Both the position numbers and the translations under genes were made by a program. A stretch of 21,440 nucleotides of DNA, from positions 1-21,440 of the forward strand of contig JBLHHI010000057.1 in the NCBI GenBank assembly GCA_047614125.1, written 5' to 3'. Positions 15,301 through 21,440 of this stretch are shown here, one piece after another. Each line of letters opens with the position of its first letter. Position 1 is the stretch's first letter. Source of the DNA: JBLHHI01 sp047614125. Its GTDB lineage: Bacteria; Bacteroidota; Bacteroidia; NS11-12g; UBA9320. The notes under the pieces were generated by a model. It was not told the DNA's origin and searched no databases. It was given only the letters and a program-made list of their open reading frames with translations.

Positions 15301-15623
15301 TTATCGCCAATTTCCGGAAAATGAAGGCCAATAATGCCGGCCGCTTGGTTGTAATTGATGCGGGTTCCCATCTTATTCAACTTTAGCAACGGGAGAACGA
15401 TGTATTTAATCAAAATAAATCCGCTAAAAAGCGCAAAAGAAAAGAATAACACCGTTCGTATCACTCGATGAAAATGACCGAAATATTCCAATAACGAGGT
15501 GATTAAAAACGCGGTTACCACCCCCGCTACCACATATATCAATCCTTTTATAAGTTGATTCTTGTAGAACTTCCGAATGAAAACTTCAAGCTTTTCTAGT
15601 AATATGTCAGTTGATCTTTGCAC
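12309..15623 (-). CDS. DUF4175-type membrane-anchored coiled-coil protein
   Basis: 1104 residues. Three predicted membrane helices lie at about 24-46, 54-78 and 158-174. A beta-rich region (about 190-490) has Ig-like segments, including YHFWDLNLVNVEPDDKLEYY and a repeated pattern of PxxxxYTxxxxYPxYTG type. From about 500 to 1050 the protein is an extremely Lys/Glu/Gln-rich predicted coiled coil (for example LDKHKNFEKQLENIVEENKK), broken near 930 by a Gly/Pro/Lys stretch (SKPGSGTCKNPGKNPKPGSA). Size and layout fit the DUF4175 family common in Bacteroidota, whose function is not established to my knowledge. It follows the SPOR-like gene by 53 nt on the same strand, so the two are probably co-transcribed. 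A structural role in the envelope is inference. Confidence 0.8.
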   Translation of the reverse strand: MQRSTDILLEKLEVFIRKFYKNQLIKGLIYVVAGVVTAFLITSLLEYFGHFHRVIRTVLFFSFALFSGFILIKYIVLPLLKLNKMGTRINYNQAAGIIGLHFPEIGDKLTNTLELEKRGETDSNELLKAAIEQKTQKLTPVPFHQAIDLNGNKRYIKYAVIPVLALFAIILVAPGFTESSKRLVQYNTHFEEKAPFDFILDMDEKDVLQNEDLEIKLITKGNTLPAEAYIELDGHRYKMKGTEKGSFVHPIKKVRNTLNFRFTAEGFGSAQYEIKVLPKPTLLEYTAFLSYPSYTGIKNEERKNTSDITVPTGTQIKWKLSARNTDEVVIVSKGKLEKSQRNGNVFQFMKRFLTSENISIRSKNKEVAKGDSVSCAIRVVPDQYPSITAEEKPDSMRAKLVYMMGKIADDYGFKKLVFRYTFISSKNKDKVGKTKEVPINISTTGKDQRFYHFWDLNLVNVEPDDKLEYYFEVWDNDGVYGSKSARTSTKIYEAPSLAKINADTEKKTEEIKSEIAQSKKELSNMQKDILELEKKLTEKKNLNWEEKKKIQELLDKHKNFEKQLENIVEENKKKNVQENEFKQIDQEIKQKQDDIEKLFEEVMSEEMKDIMRQIQELMEQNQKDKMMQKLDQMKVSDKEVQKQLDRMLEQLKQLQLEKKVDETIEKLNELAKEQKELSDESKKGEKEKEELSKEQEKLNKKFDEVKKDLKDIDKKNKDLEKPLDLEMEKQEEQKNKVDQEQKESQENLQKNKKSKAAENQQKAAEEMQDMAKKMQQQMQDAQAKQQTEDMNTLREILDNLIQISKDQEALMQEFKSVRGYSPKYVDLGQQQKKIRDDARMIEDSLLALSKRVKQVEHFINKEIGLVNSNLEKAMNQVGERNINMVAMHQQYVMTSMNNLALMLSESLKQMQEQMKSKPGSGTCKNPGKNPKPGSAKSMRELQESLKKKLDGMSEEMKSGGKPGSKEFAEAAAMQAAIRKKMRDLKNQLDKEGKGGSLGDLKKTEEMMDELEEKLYNKQLDPNVINRQQDILSRLLEHEKAEQKQEMDDKRKSNEGSESDRIIPPSIQEYLKQKEKEQELLKTLPPELTPYYKNKVRDYFKELDS

Positions 15624-15676
15624 TGTGGTCTATACGTCTTATCCTTAAACGGTAAATATACTTCAAAAGTGTTAGC

Positions 15677-16279
15677 TTATTGCTCTGCCTGTGCCAGCTT
15701 GAGGGCATCCATAACAGGTGTGAGCTTCCCATCAACTCTTCCAACAACAAAAACATCTTTCATCCCAATTCGTTTTAAATCATTTTCAAAAAGAAGCGCT
15801 TTTTTAAATGACCGGAATCGACCCAACAGAAGTTTATTCCCTCCTTCGTGAGGTTCGCTTCTAAGATTGGCGAGATGCTCTACATATTGATCAATGTTAA
15901 AGTCTTGGAAAGATCCAATCTGTACCTCAAAAAAAATTCCGTCGATTCGATCCGAATTCTCAACCAGGATTTCATTATCCGCGATGAGCTTAATGTTCAC
16001 CAACGTGAGCGAATCAATTTGATTTTGAAGACTGTCTTGCTGGTTCGCAAATAAATTCGCCTCAGAAACAACGCCGCGTAAGGCTCCCAGTTCAACTGCC
16101 TCTGAATTAAACTGCATCCACAAAAATAAAACCGCCGCAATACTTACCACAAACAAGCTTGAAAGCAGTACCAGAGCACGCCTATAAATTCGGATTAACC
16201 TACTGGTTTTGTTTTCCTTATATGATGATTCAACCGGGGCTTCAATATTCCCATCGAGATGAAATTTAACCTTACTCAA
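15677..16279 (-). CDS. Single-pass membrane protein with a SPOR-like C-terminal domain
   Basis: 200 residues from a TTG start; no ATG lies before the membrane helix, so TTG, or an unseen upstream start since the frame stays open, is required. The N-terminus is basic (SRLIRIYRRA), then comes one helix (about 35-55), a coiled-coil segment (about 60-108, LRGVVSEANLFANQQDSLQN) and a C-terminal domain (about 114-190). The last has FFEVQIGSFQDFNI, LLLGRFRSFKKALLFENDL and GMKDVFVVGRVDGK, the three-part layout of SPOR domains, which bind peptidoglycan lacking stem peptides. The topology puts the C-terminal domain in the periplasm. Next on the same strand is the DUF4175-type gene, 53 nt away; a joint role in the cell wall is inference. 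The SPOR call rests on pattern only. Confidence 0.65.
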   Translation of the reverse strand: MSKVKFHLDGNIEAPVESSYKENKTSRLIRIYRRALVLLSSLFVVSIAAVLFLWMQFNSEAVELGALRGVVSEANLFANQQDSLQNQIDSLTLVNIKLIADNEILVENSDRIDGIFFEVQIGSFQDFNIDQYVEHLANLRSEPHEGGNKLLLGRFRSFKKALLFENDLKRIGMKDVFVVGRVDGKLTPVMDALKLAQAEQ

Positions 16280-16411
16280 ATTGCCGTTGTTTTTGGTGTA
16301 ATTTCTTTGCCGATGCCTGCCAATTATGAAGTTATATTTACAAAAACTCCGTTATATATGTAGTAACTTCGCTGTTGAGTCATTATTGGTAGGCTTTTTG
16401 CACCTTGCGTT

Positions 16412-16443
16412 CAAAAATAAGTTAAAGAAAAGATTATGCGAAA
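16412..16443 (-). promoter_or_regulatory. Possible promoter for the SPOR/DUF4175 pair
   Basis: On the minus strand TATTTTTG (16419-16412) matches TAnnTTTG exactly, with TTTC (16443-16440) 20 nt upstream, one mismatch from TTTG. It would give a leader of about 125 nt, and its upstream box overlaps the first codons of the divergent thioredoxin-fold gene. The long leader makes this uncertain. Confidence 0.3.
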
Positions 16444-16906
16444 GATTATTGGAATCCTAGTTTTAGCGATAGGTTTTGGCTTTACAAGCGGCCTATCAAC
16501 ACAACAAGTGTCTTGGAGTACCTGGAATAATGGTTGGGCTGCCGCCAAACAAAACAATAAAATAGCGTTAATAGATGCCTATACTGATTGGTGTGGATGG
16601 TGTAAAAAAATGGACAAAACTACTTACGAAAATGAACTCATCGTTTCTAAGATTAAAGAAAGTTTCATCCCCATTAAATTTAACCCCGAGTTGGATGGCT
16701 TATATCAAGTTGGAGATACCATGATTTCCGGTCCGCAATTACTTGCCGCTCTTAGTCAAGGCAAAAGTTCAGGATTCCCAACTACCTTTTTCTACGTTCC
16801 CAGCACCAATCAGATGTATCAGTATCCCGGATATCAAGATGCCACGGCATTCGGTAAAATCTTGGATGAAATGATTCTTGCACACGCAAAAGGAAAACAG
16901 AAATAA
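16436..16906 (+). CDS. Exported thioredoxin-fold protein with WCGWC motif
   Basis: 156 residues. Signal peptide MRKIIGILVLAIGFGFTSGL is followed by a thioredoxin-like domain: strand KIALIDAYTDWCGWCKKMD with the redox pair C53 and C56, and the cis-proline region SSGFPTTFFY (P115). The spacing of helix and strands after the motif, with KESFIPIKFNPE, fits the thioredoxin_7 / DUF255-like group rather than classical thioredoxin. It probably reduces or isomerises disulfides in periplasmic proteins. The gap to the RNA methyltransferase gene is 53 nt, so co-transcription is possible though functionally unrelated. The divergent gene is the SPOR-like protein. Confidence 0.85.
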   Translation: MRKIIGILVLAIGFGFTSGLSTQQVSWSTWNNGWAAAKQNNKIALIDAYTDWCGWCKKMDKTTYENELIVSKIKESFIPIKFNPELDGLYQVGDTMISGPQLLAALSQGKSSGFPTTFFYVPSTNQMYQYPGYQDATAFGKILDEMILAHAKGKQK

Positions 16907-16959
16907 ACCGCATCAGTCGTTATTTTTGCCGCCGTGTTAACCCCCCTAAAAAATTTGAA

Positions 16960-18363
16960 TTGAGGAAAGGATTTGGCAAAATTCTTCAGAATGTTACGAT
17001 AGACAACGCGGGCGCAGAAGGCAATTGCATTGTACGAGACGAAGGAAGAGTTGTATTTGTGCGGAATGTAGTTCCCGGTGATGTTTGCGACATTAAAATT
17101 ATTGGTAAGAAGAAAAAGTTTCTTATCGGAGAACTCATTCAACTTCATTCTCCAGGTCCATCAAGAATAGAACCTTTTTGCGAACACTTTGGAGTTTGTG
17201 GTGGCTGCAAATGGCAGCACATGGATTACAGTTCCCAGTTAAGTCTTAAGCAGCAGCACGTTATAGATTCTTTTCAGCGAATCGGCAAACTCGATTTCCC
17301 AGCCGTACCAAGCCCGTTAGCTGACAATGGCACAACCGAATATCGAAATAAAATGGAATACACCTTCAGCCCAAATAAGTGGCTGGAGAAAGCAGAAATC
17401 GAAAGCGAGGAGTTTATCGAAAAACCCGGACTGGGCTTTCATATTCCAAATCGATTCGACAAGATTGTTCATGTAAATAAATGTTGGTTGCAAGATTTTA
17501 CTGCCAATAACATTCGAAACTGGTGTTATGATTATGCCTTAGAACATGAAATGTCTTTCTATCATCCGCGTAAACAAGTAGGCTTAATGCGCAACGTAAT
17601 GTTGCGAAATACTCGGTCTGGATCTTGGATGGTTTTACTCATCTTTAAGGAAACGGACATCCGAATAACTCCGATGTTAACTGCGCTTTCTGCCGCTTTC
17701 CCGGAAATTACATCGATGCTCTATTCGATCAATGGAAAGGTAAACGACAGCATTTACGACTTGAACATCGAGAAACATGCTGGAGATGATTATTTAGTTG
17801 AAACCCTTAATGGTTTGGATTTTGCCATCCGACCTAAATCATTTTTTCAAACCAATCCAAACCAGGCAGAAGTTTTGTACAAAACAGCACTTGAATTTGC
17901 CGGTTTAACGGGATCTGAAAACGTGTATGACCTGTATTGTGGAACGGGTACTATCTCACTCTTTTTGGCACAAAACGCTAAAAAAGTGGTTGGAATTGAG
18001 AGTGTTCCGCAAGCTATTGAAGATGCCAATGATAACGCTGTTCGTAATAAAATTGACAACTGCGAATTTATTGTTGGCGACATGAAACATGTTTTCAACG
18101 ACGATTTCGTGCGAAAATTTGGAGCTCCAGATGTTATTATTACCGATCCACCAAGGGCGGGGATGCATCAAGATGTAGTAAATCAAATCTGTAAGCTCGG
18201 TCCAGAAAAAGTAGTCTATGTAAGTTGTAATCCAGCTTCACAAGCACGGGATTTAGACTGGATGCGCGAATTCTATACAATCGCCAAAATCCAACCCGTT
18301 GATATGTTTCCGCATACCCACCATGTTGAGAATGTAGTGCTGCTAGAGCGAATAAAGAACTAG
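16960..18363 (+). CDS. rlmD: RlmD/RumA-type RNA (uracil-C5) methyltransferase
   Basis: 467 residues from TTG 16960; no in-frame ATG lies near, and the start gives a typical TRAM domain immediately (about 1-60: VVFVRNVVPGDV). An iron-sulfur site is indicated by C74, C80 and C83 (FCEHFGVCGGCKWQ) and C175 (NKCWLQ). The SAM-dependent methyltransferase domain has VYDLYCGTGTISLFLA (about 322-337), DPPRAG (396-401), the nucleophilic C423 in VYVSCNPAS and the base E457 in HHVENVVLLE. Members transfer methyl from SAM to C5 of a uridine, in E. coli U1939 of 23S rRNA (RlmD). Whether this copy modifies that position, U747, or both is not decided by sequence. Its stop is 1 nt from the RRM gene's stop on the other strand. 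Confidence 0.93.
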   Translation: MRKGFGKILQNVTIDNAGAEGNCIVRDEGRVVFVRNVVPGDVCDIKIIGKKKKFLIGELIQLHSPGPSRIEPFCEHFGVCGGCKWQHMDYSSQLSLKQQHVIDSFQRIGKLDFPAVPSPLADNGTTEYRNKMEYTFSPNKWLEKAEIESEEFIEKPGLGFHIPNRFDKIVHVNKCWLQDFTANNIRNWCYDYALEHEMSFYHPRKQVGLMRNVMLRNTRSGSWMVLLIFKETDIRITPMLTALSAAFPEITSMLYSINGKVNDSIYDLNIEKHAGDDYLVETLNGLDFAIRPKSFFQTNPNQAEVLYKTALEFAGLTGSENVYDLYCGTGTISLFLAQNAKKVVGIESVPQAIEDANDNAVRNKIDNCEFIVGDMKHVFNDDFVRKFGAPDVIITDPPRAGMHQDVVNQICKLGPEKVVYVSCNPASQARDLDWMREFYTIAKIQPVDMFPHTHHVENVVLLERIKN

Positions 18364-18364
18364 C

Positions 18365-18625
18365 TCAACTCCAAATATTTACCTTTCTGGGTTTTGCCTT
18401 TTCAACTTCAATAAGCTTTCCGTTGATTTCTTTGCCGTTCAACTCTGCCATTGCTGCCTCCGCTTCTTTGTCGTCTTTCATCTCAACAAAGCCAATGCCT
18501 TTGTGCTCGCCTGTTACCCGATCATATACCACTTTGGTATAATCAACTTCGCCAAACTTTGTAAACAAAATTTCTAAATAATATGCGTTAACAGTTTCCG
18601 GAAGGTTTTTTACTACTAGATTCAT
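18365..18625 (-). CDS. RRM-domain RNA-binding protein
   Basis: 86 residues forming one RNA recognition motif. RNP2 is LVVKNL (residues 3-8) and RNP1 is KGIGFVEM (42-49), with aromatic or hydrophobic residues at the RNA-stacking positions. VYDRVTGEHKGIGFVEM is the classic strand 3 pattern and INGKLIEVEKAKP the last strand; a short basic tail follows. It belongs to the small single-RRM proteins of bacteria, found notably in cyanobacteria and Bacteroidota, which bind single-stranded RNA; targets are unknown. The gene is convergent with the rlmD-type gene with only 1 nt between stops, so any read-through transcript of either would be antisense to the other. Confidence 0.93.
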   Translation of the reverse strand: MNLVVKNLPETVNAYYLEILFTKFGEVDYTKVVYDRVTGEHKGIGFVEMKDDKEAEAAMAELNGKEINGKLIEVEKAKPRKVNIWS

Positions 18626-18644
18626 GACCGATTTTAAGAGACTC

Positions 18645-18652
18645 CAAAACTA
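18645..18652 (-). promoter_or_regulatory. -7 promoter element for the RRM gene
   Basis: TAGTTTTG on the minus strand (18652-18645) matches TAnnTTTG and is identical to the octamer before the VWA gene. It lies 20 bases before the ATG at 18625, predicting a leader of about 15 nt. No good upstream TTTG was found at 19-21 nt. Confidence 0.4.
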
Positions 18653-18717
18653 ATCATTTTATCACAAATTGCCCTTTCACAATGTGTAAAGACCAGATGA
18701 ATAAGAACGTTATTTCG

Positions 18718-18753
18718 TTTGACATTTTCACCCAAAAAAAGAATATACCTTTG
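18718..18753 (+). promoter_or_regulatory. Possible promoter for the glycosyltransferase, predicting a leaderless mRNA
   Basis: TACCTTTG (18746-18753) matches TAnnTTTG; TTTG at 18718-18721 lies 24 nt upstream, longer than the usual 19-21. The ATG at 18759 follows only 5 bases after the element, so transcription would begin at or within a few bases of the start codon. Confidence 0.4.
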
Positions 18754-18758
18754 CGCTA

Positions 18759-19796
18759 ATGGAGCACAGTCTACCACACGTTGCCGTTGTTATACTAAAC
18801 TATAATACTCGGCATTACTTAGAACGATTTATTCCCAGCATTTTGGCTACGAACTACCCCAACTTTGAGGTGATTGTTGCCGACAATGGTTCGGACGATG
18901 ACAGTCTTGAATTTTTAGAACAAGCTCATCCAACCGTGCGAAGGCTGATATTGGAAGACAACTATGGTTTTGCCGAAGGATACAATCAGGCGTTAAAGCG
19001 GATTGAATGCGCATATTGTGTGTTGCTCAACAGCGATGTTGAAGTTCCACCTACGTGGTTAACTCCCTTAGTAGAAACAATGTTATCCGACCCTTCTATT
19101 GCGGCTGTTCAGCCAAAAATTCGTGACCTCAACCAACCCATAAAATTCGAATATGCCGGGGCAAGTGGCGGATTCATTGATAGGTTTGGCTACACATTTT
19201 GCAGGGGAAGAATCTTTAATGAGTTGGAAGAAGACCATGGGCAATACGATAATGAAATGGATGTTTTTTGGGCTACTGGGGCTGCTCTACTCATTCGAAA
19301 AAGCGTTTACACGAAGCTAGGCGGGTTGGATGCTGATTTCTTTGCCCACATGGAAGAAATTGATCTATGCTGGCGAATGCACAACCACAATTATCGAATT
19401 GTTGTGCAACCCAAAAGCTTTGTTCTGCACATGGGCGGTGGAACTCTTGCATCGCAAAGTGCACATAAAACGTATTTGAATTTCAGAAACAACCTCGCCA
19501 TGTTGGCCAAAAACTTACCCCCGAGCTTGGTATACCCAATGCTCATTAAGCGCTTGGTGCTAGACGGAGTGGCGGGACTCCGCTTTGTATTTAAAGGAGA
19601 GTTTACACATGTAGGGGCAATCGTGCGAGCTCATTGGAACTTCTTTCGTCAAATATCTATGTTTCGAAAAAAAACCCAGAACATGCCCAAACAGCACTTG
19701 TCGAAACTACCTGGCTTCTATCGCAAGAGCTTAATTGTTCAGCACTTTTTACGAGGTAAGAAAACGTTTTCATCTTTAAAACCTGAGTTAGATTAG
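18759..19796 (+). CDS. Family 2 glycosyltransferase
   Basis: 345 residues. The GT-A fold is shown by VAVVILNYNTRHYLERFIPS (about 8-27), VIVADNGSDDDSL (38-50) and the metal-site equivalent LLNSDVEV (89-96). Further on come ATGAALLIRKSVYTKLGGLD, FFAHMEEIDLCWRMH and FVLHMGGGTL, typical of dTDP-rhamnosyl-transferase-like GT2 enzymes. It should transfer a sugar from a nucleotide donor onto a surface polysaccharide or lipid-linked acceptor in the cytoplasm. Donor and acceptor cannot be read from sequence. The 80 residues after the catalytic domain are basic and partly hydrophobic and could contact the membrane. No other polysaccharide genes flank it. A strong terminator follows. Confidence 0.92.
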   Translation: MEHSLPHVAVVILNYNTRHYLERFIPSILATNYPNFEVIVADNGSDDDSLEFLEQAHPTVRRLILEDNYGFAEGYNQALKRIECAYCVLLNSDVEVPPTWLTPLVETMLSDPSIAAVQPKIRDLNQPIKFEYAGASGGFIDRFGYTFCRGRIFNELEEDHGQYDNEMDVFWATGAALLIRKSVYTKLGGLDADFFAHMEEIDLCWRMHNHNYRIVVQPKSFVLHMGGGTLASQSAHKTYLNFRNNLAMLAKNLPPSLVYPMLIKRLVLDGVAGLRFVFKGEFTHVGAIVRAHWNFFRQISMFRKKTQNMPKQHLSKLPGFYRKSLIVQHFLRGKKTFSSLKPELD

Positions 19797-19819
19797 TTGT
19801 TTTATTTTTCACTTAACAT

Positions 19820-19852
19820 AAAAAAAGCGGTGGAAGAATCCACCGCTTTTTT
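19820..19852. terminator. Bidirectional intrinsic terminator
   Basis: The stem arms GCGGTGGA (19827-19834) and TCCACCGC (19839-19846) enclose the loop AGAA. A run of A on the left and six T on the right extend the pairing to 14 bp. The T-run serves the glycosyltransferase on the plus strand and the A-run serves the T9SS cargo gene on the minus strand, fitting their convergent arrangement. Confidence 0.95.
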
Positions 19853-19885
19853 ATATATCAAACCGAAATAAAATCGTTTAAAGCT

Positions 19886-21440
19886 TTACCGCACTACAAT
19901 GCGTTGAACGCCTGTAGTATTTTCACCTTGTACTTGAATAAAGTATACACCCGGAGATAGGTTAGAAGTTTGAATGGTAGCCAAGTTGGTTGGCACCAAG
20001 CTCACGCTTAATACTTGCTGACCAGCAAGGTTCAACACATGTATTGACGAAATGTTTGAAGCTGTTTCGATGGTAACCAAACCATTGGTTGGGTTTGGAT
20101 AAACACGACTAATCGCGTTAACTTCAGAGATACCTACCGATTTTTCCCATTTGATGATATCACCTAACCCACGTGGGAAAATCTGATAACCTTCTGTATA
20201 TGGAGCACTGTTGTCAAACTGTCCACCAATTCCTGTAATCGTCATAGTATCATATAATACTGGGGTTCCTACAATGGCAGGAATGTCGCGGTCGATTCTA
20301 ATTAAGAAGGTATCCGTTCCATTGGTTAAACTAACGTTGCCATTGTCTGGCCATACCGTAGTTGTATCGGCAATCCACACTTTTTCAATTCGAATAAAGT
20401 TCGATTCGGTTTCTTCGGTTGGCTTAGCAACAACACTTGGCATATTTAATGCATTCGAATTCGTAACAACGTCAATTGAAGTCGTGAAAACTTCCGTTAA
20501 TCCGTTGTAAAAATCAATCTTACCTTTAACGGTAATGCTATCACCTTCGGCAACTACATAGTCGTCAACATCGATATAGTTGAAGATATTGATACCACCG
20601 GTACCGTCAATAATGGTGAAGGATATGCCCGCATTTCCATCGTAATCAATGCCGTAAACCGTTCCGGTTAACTCAACCAATAATCCTTTATTGGCTGCAG
20701 CAGCATCCGCATCATTCACTCGAACATCCTTAATGCTTCCAACGAAGTAATCGTCGTTGTTTATTGCAACGGTCATGTTGGTATCTGAACCAATTTCTGC
20801 TCCTGTAGAAACATTACTCAAGCTTAAGAAAATTGTTTTGTCTATGGCTGCATCTGAGTTGTCAACCAACTCAATGGTAAAAGTTTCATCTGCGGTAGAA
20901 CCTGCAGCGAAGGTGAGGGTTGTTGGTGATGTGAAGTTATAATCCGTGCCGTTTGTAGCAGTTCCACCAGTAACAGAAACATCCACTGTTGTTGCAACGG
21001 TAGCTGATGGGCTTGTAATCGATACTGATATAACAGCGCTTCCTGTTTCTTCGCCAGCTTTTACGTAATTTGTTTTAAGTGTAACAATTGGGGATACAGG
21101 AACAAAACAATCGGATGTATGTGATCCTAAATACGAAAAGGTGTTCAGTGGATACACATCCCACTGACCTGAAGAAACAGCCCAGTCTTTAGTTCCTGCT
21201 TTAACGGTCGATTTACGTACCAGGGTGTATTCAGCCGTAGACCCAGATCCAACTGCCCAAGTTCCAGGGTTTGTAGGACGTTGTCCAATAACACCAATAA
21301 CGTCTAATGTGTCACCGGTGCTAATTTTTACCAATGCTAAAGCGTCGTCGCCATTGTAAAAAGTGATGTTGCTAACCGTGTCGCGCTGAGCTAAGATTTG
21401 AGCATCTGCACTTGAATTGGCAATTACGAATACATCGTAA
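19886..21440 (-). CDS. T9SS-secreted protein with lamin-tail, Calx-beta and OB-like domains (5' end outside window)
   Basis: Partial gene: the frame runs to the window edge, giving 517 visible residues; a TTG at 21334 is internal, because in-frame codons continue for 35 residues above it. The first visible residues (YNGDDALALVK, then DTLDVIGVIG) look like the end of a lamin-tail domain. A Calx-beta-like domain (about 130-235) follows, with GTATNGTDYNFTSPTTLTF and ETFTIELVDNSDAAIDKTIF. A region with OB-fold character comes next (about 240-435; GLLVELTGTVYGIDYDG and GDSITVKGKIDFYNGLTEV). The last 75 residues are a T9SS type A sorting domain (YPNPTNGLVTIE ... GVYFIQVQGENTTGVQRIVV). The protein should cross the outer membrane by T9SS, lose this domain and be released or anchored on the surface. 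Similar combinations occur in secreted nucleases and adhesins; no catalytic domain is visible here. Confidence 0.88.
   Translation of the reverse strand, partial: YDVFVIANSSADAQILAQRDTVSNITFYNGDDALALVKISTGDTLDVIGVIGQRPTNPGTWAVGSGSTAEYTLVRKSTVKAGTKDWAVSSGQWDVYPLNTFSYLGSHTSDCFVPVSPIVTLKTNYVKAGEETGSAVISVSITSPSATVATTVDVSVTGGTATNGTDYNFTSPTTLTFAAGSTADETFTIELVDNSDAAIDKTIFLSLSNVSTGAEIGSDTNMTVAINNDDYFVGSIKDVRVNDADAAAANKGLLVELTGTVYGIDYDGNAGISFTIIDGTGGINIFNYIDVDDYVVAEGDSITVKGKIDFYNGLTEVFTTSIDVVTNSNALNMPSVVAKPTEETESNFIRIEKVWIADTTTVWPDNGNVSLTNGTDTFLIRIDRDIPAIVGTPVLYDTMTITGIGGQFDNSAPYTEGYQIFPRGLGDIIKWEKSVGISEVNAISRVYPNPTNGLVTIETASNISSIHVLNLAGQQVLSVSLVPTNLATIQTSNLSPGVYFIQVQGENTTGVQRIVVR

Overview
The window looks like ordinary chromosome of a Bacteroidota bacterium, probably Flavobacteriales or a close relative. 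Reasons: a protein ending in a type IX secretion (T9SS) C-terminal sorting domain, a TPR/LytS-type histidine kinase overlapping a LytTR response regulator, a DUF4175-type coiled-coil membrane protein, a stand-alone RRM protein, no consistent Shine-Dalgarno sequences, and several upstream sites resembling the Bacteroidota sigma factor pattern (TTTG, about 20 nt, TAnnTTTG). Base composition is moderately A+T-rich by eye. Both ends cut genes: an alpha-2-macroglobulin-like protein on the left and a T9SS cargo protein on the right. No tRNA, rRNA, CRISPR array, insertion sequence or prophage gene was seen.

Left part (1-5541): the C-terminal part of an alpha-2-macroglobulin family protein, cut just before its thioester motif; a repeat-rich gap; an outer-membrane barrel protein resembling a TonB-dependent receptor without a plug; a yebC/TACO1 family gene; and, convergent to it, an exported von Willebrand A (VWA) domain protein. 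The two gaps that hold repeats carry composite and palindromic elements, and these supply the stop codons of the three genes next to them.

Middle (5542-12307): an LytS-like sensor kinase with TPRs and its overlapping LytTR regulator; a small membrane protein of unknown function on the opposite strand; then a two-gene unit of an exported M48 metalloprotease and a predicted outer-membrane barrel, 1 nt apart.

Right part (12308-21440): a minus-strand pair (a SPOR-like single-pass membrane protein, then a 1104-residue DUF4175-type protein), followed by an exported thioredoxin-fold protein, an RlmD/RumA-type RNA uridine methyltransferase, an RRM protein, a family 2 glycosyltransferase, a strong bidirectional terminator, and the cut T9SS cargo protein. 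Most genes serve the cell envelope or RNA and translation; I see no coherent new multi-gene system. The most unusual features are the repeats at gene ends, the plugless receptor-like barrel, the M48 protease with a long unassigned C-terminal part, and the SPOR/DUF4175 pairing.
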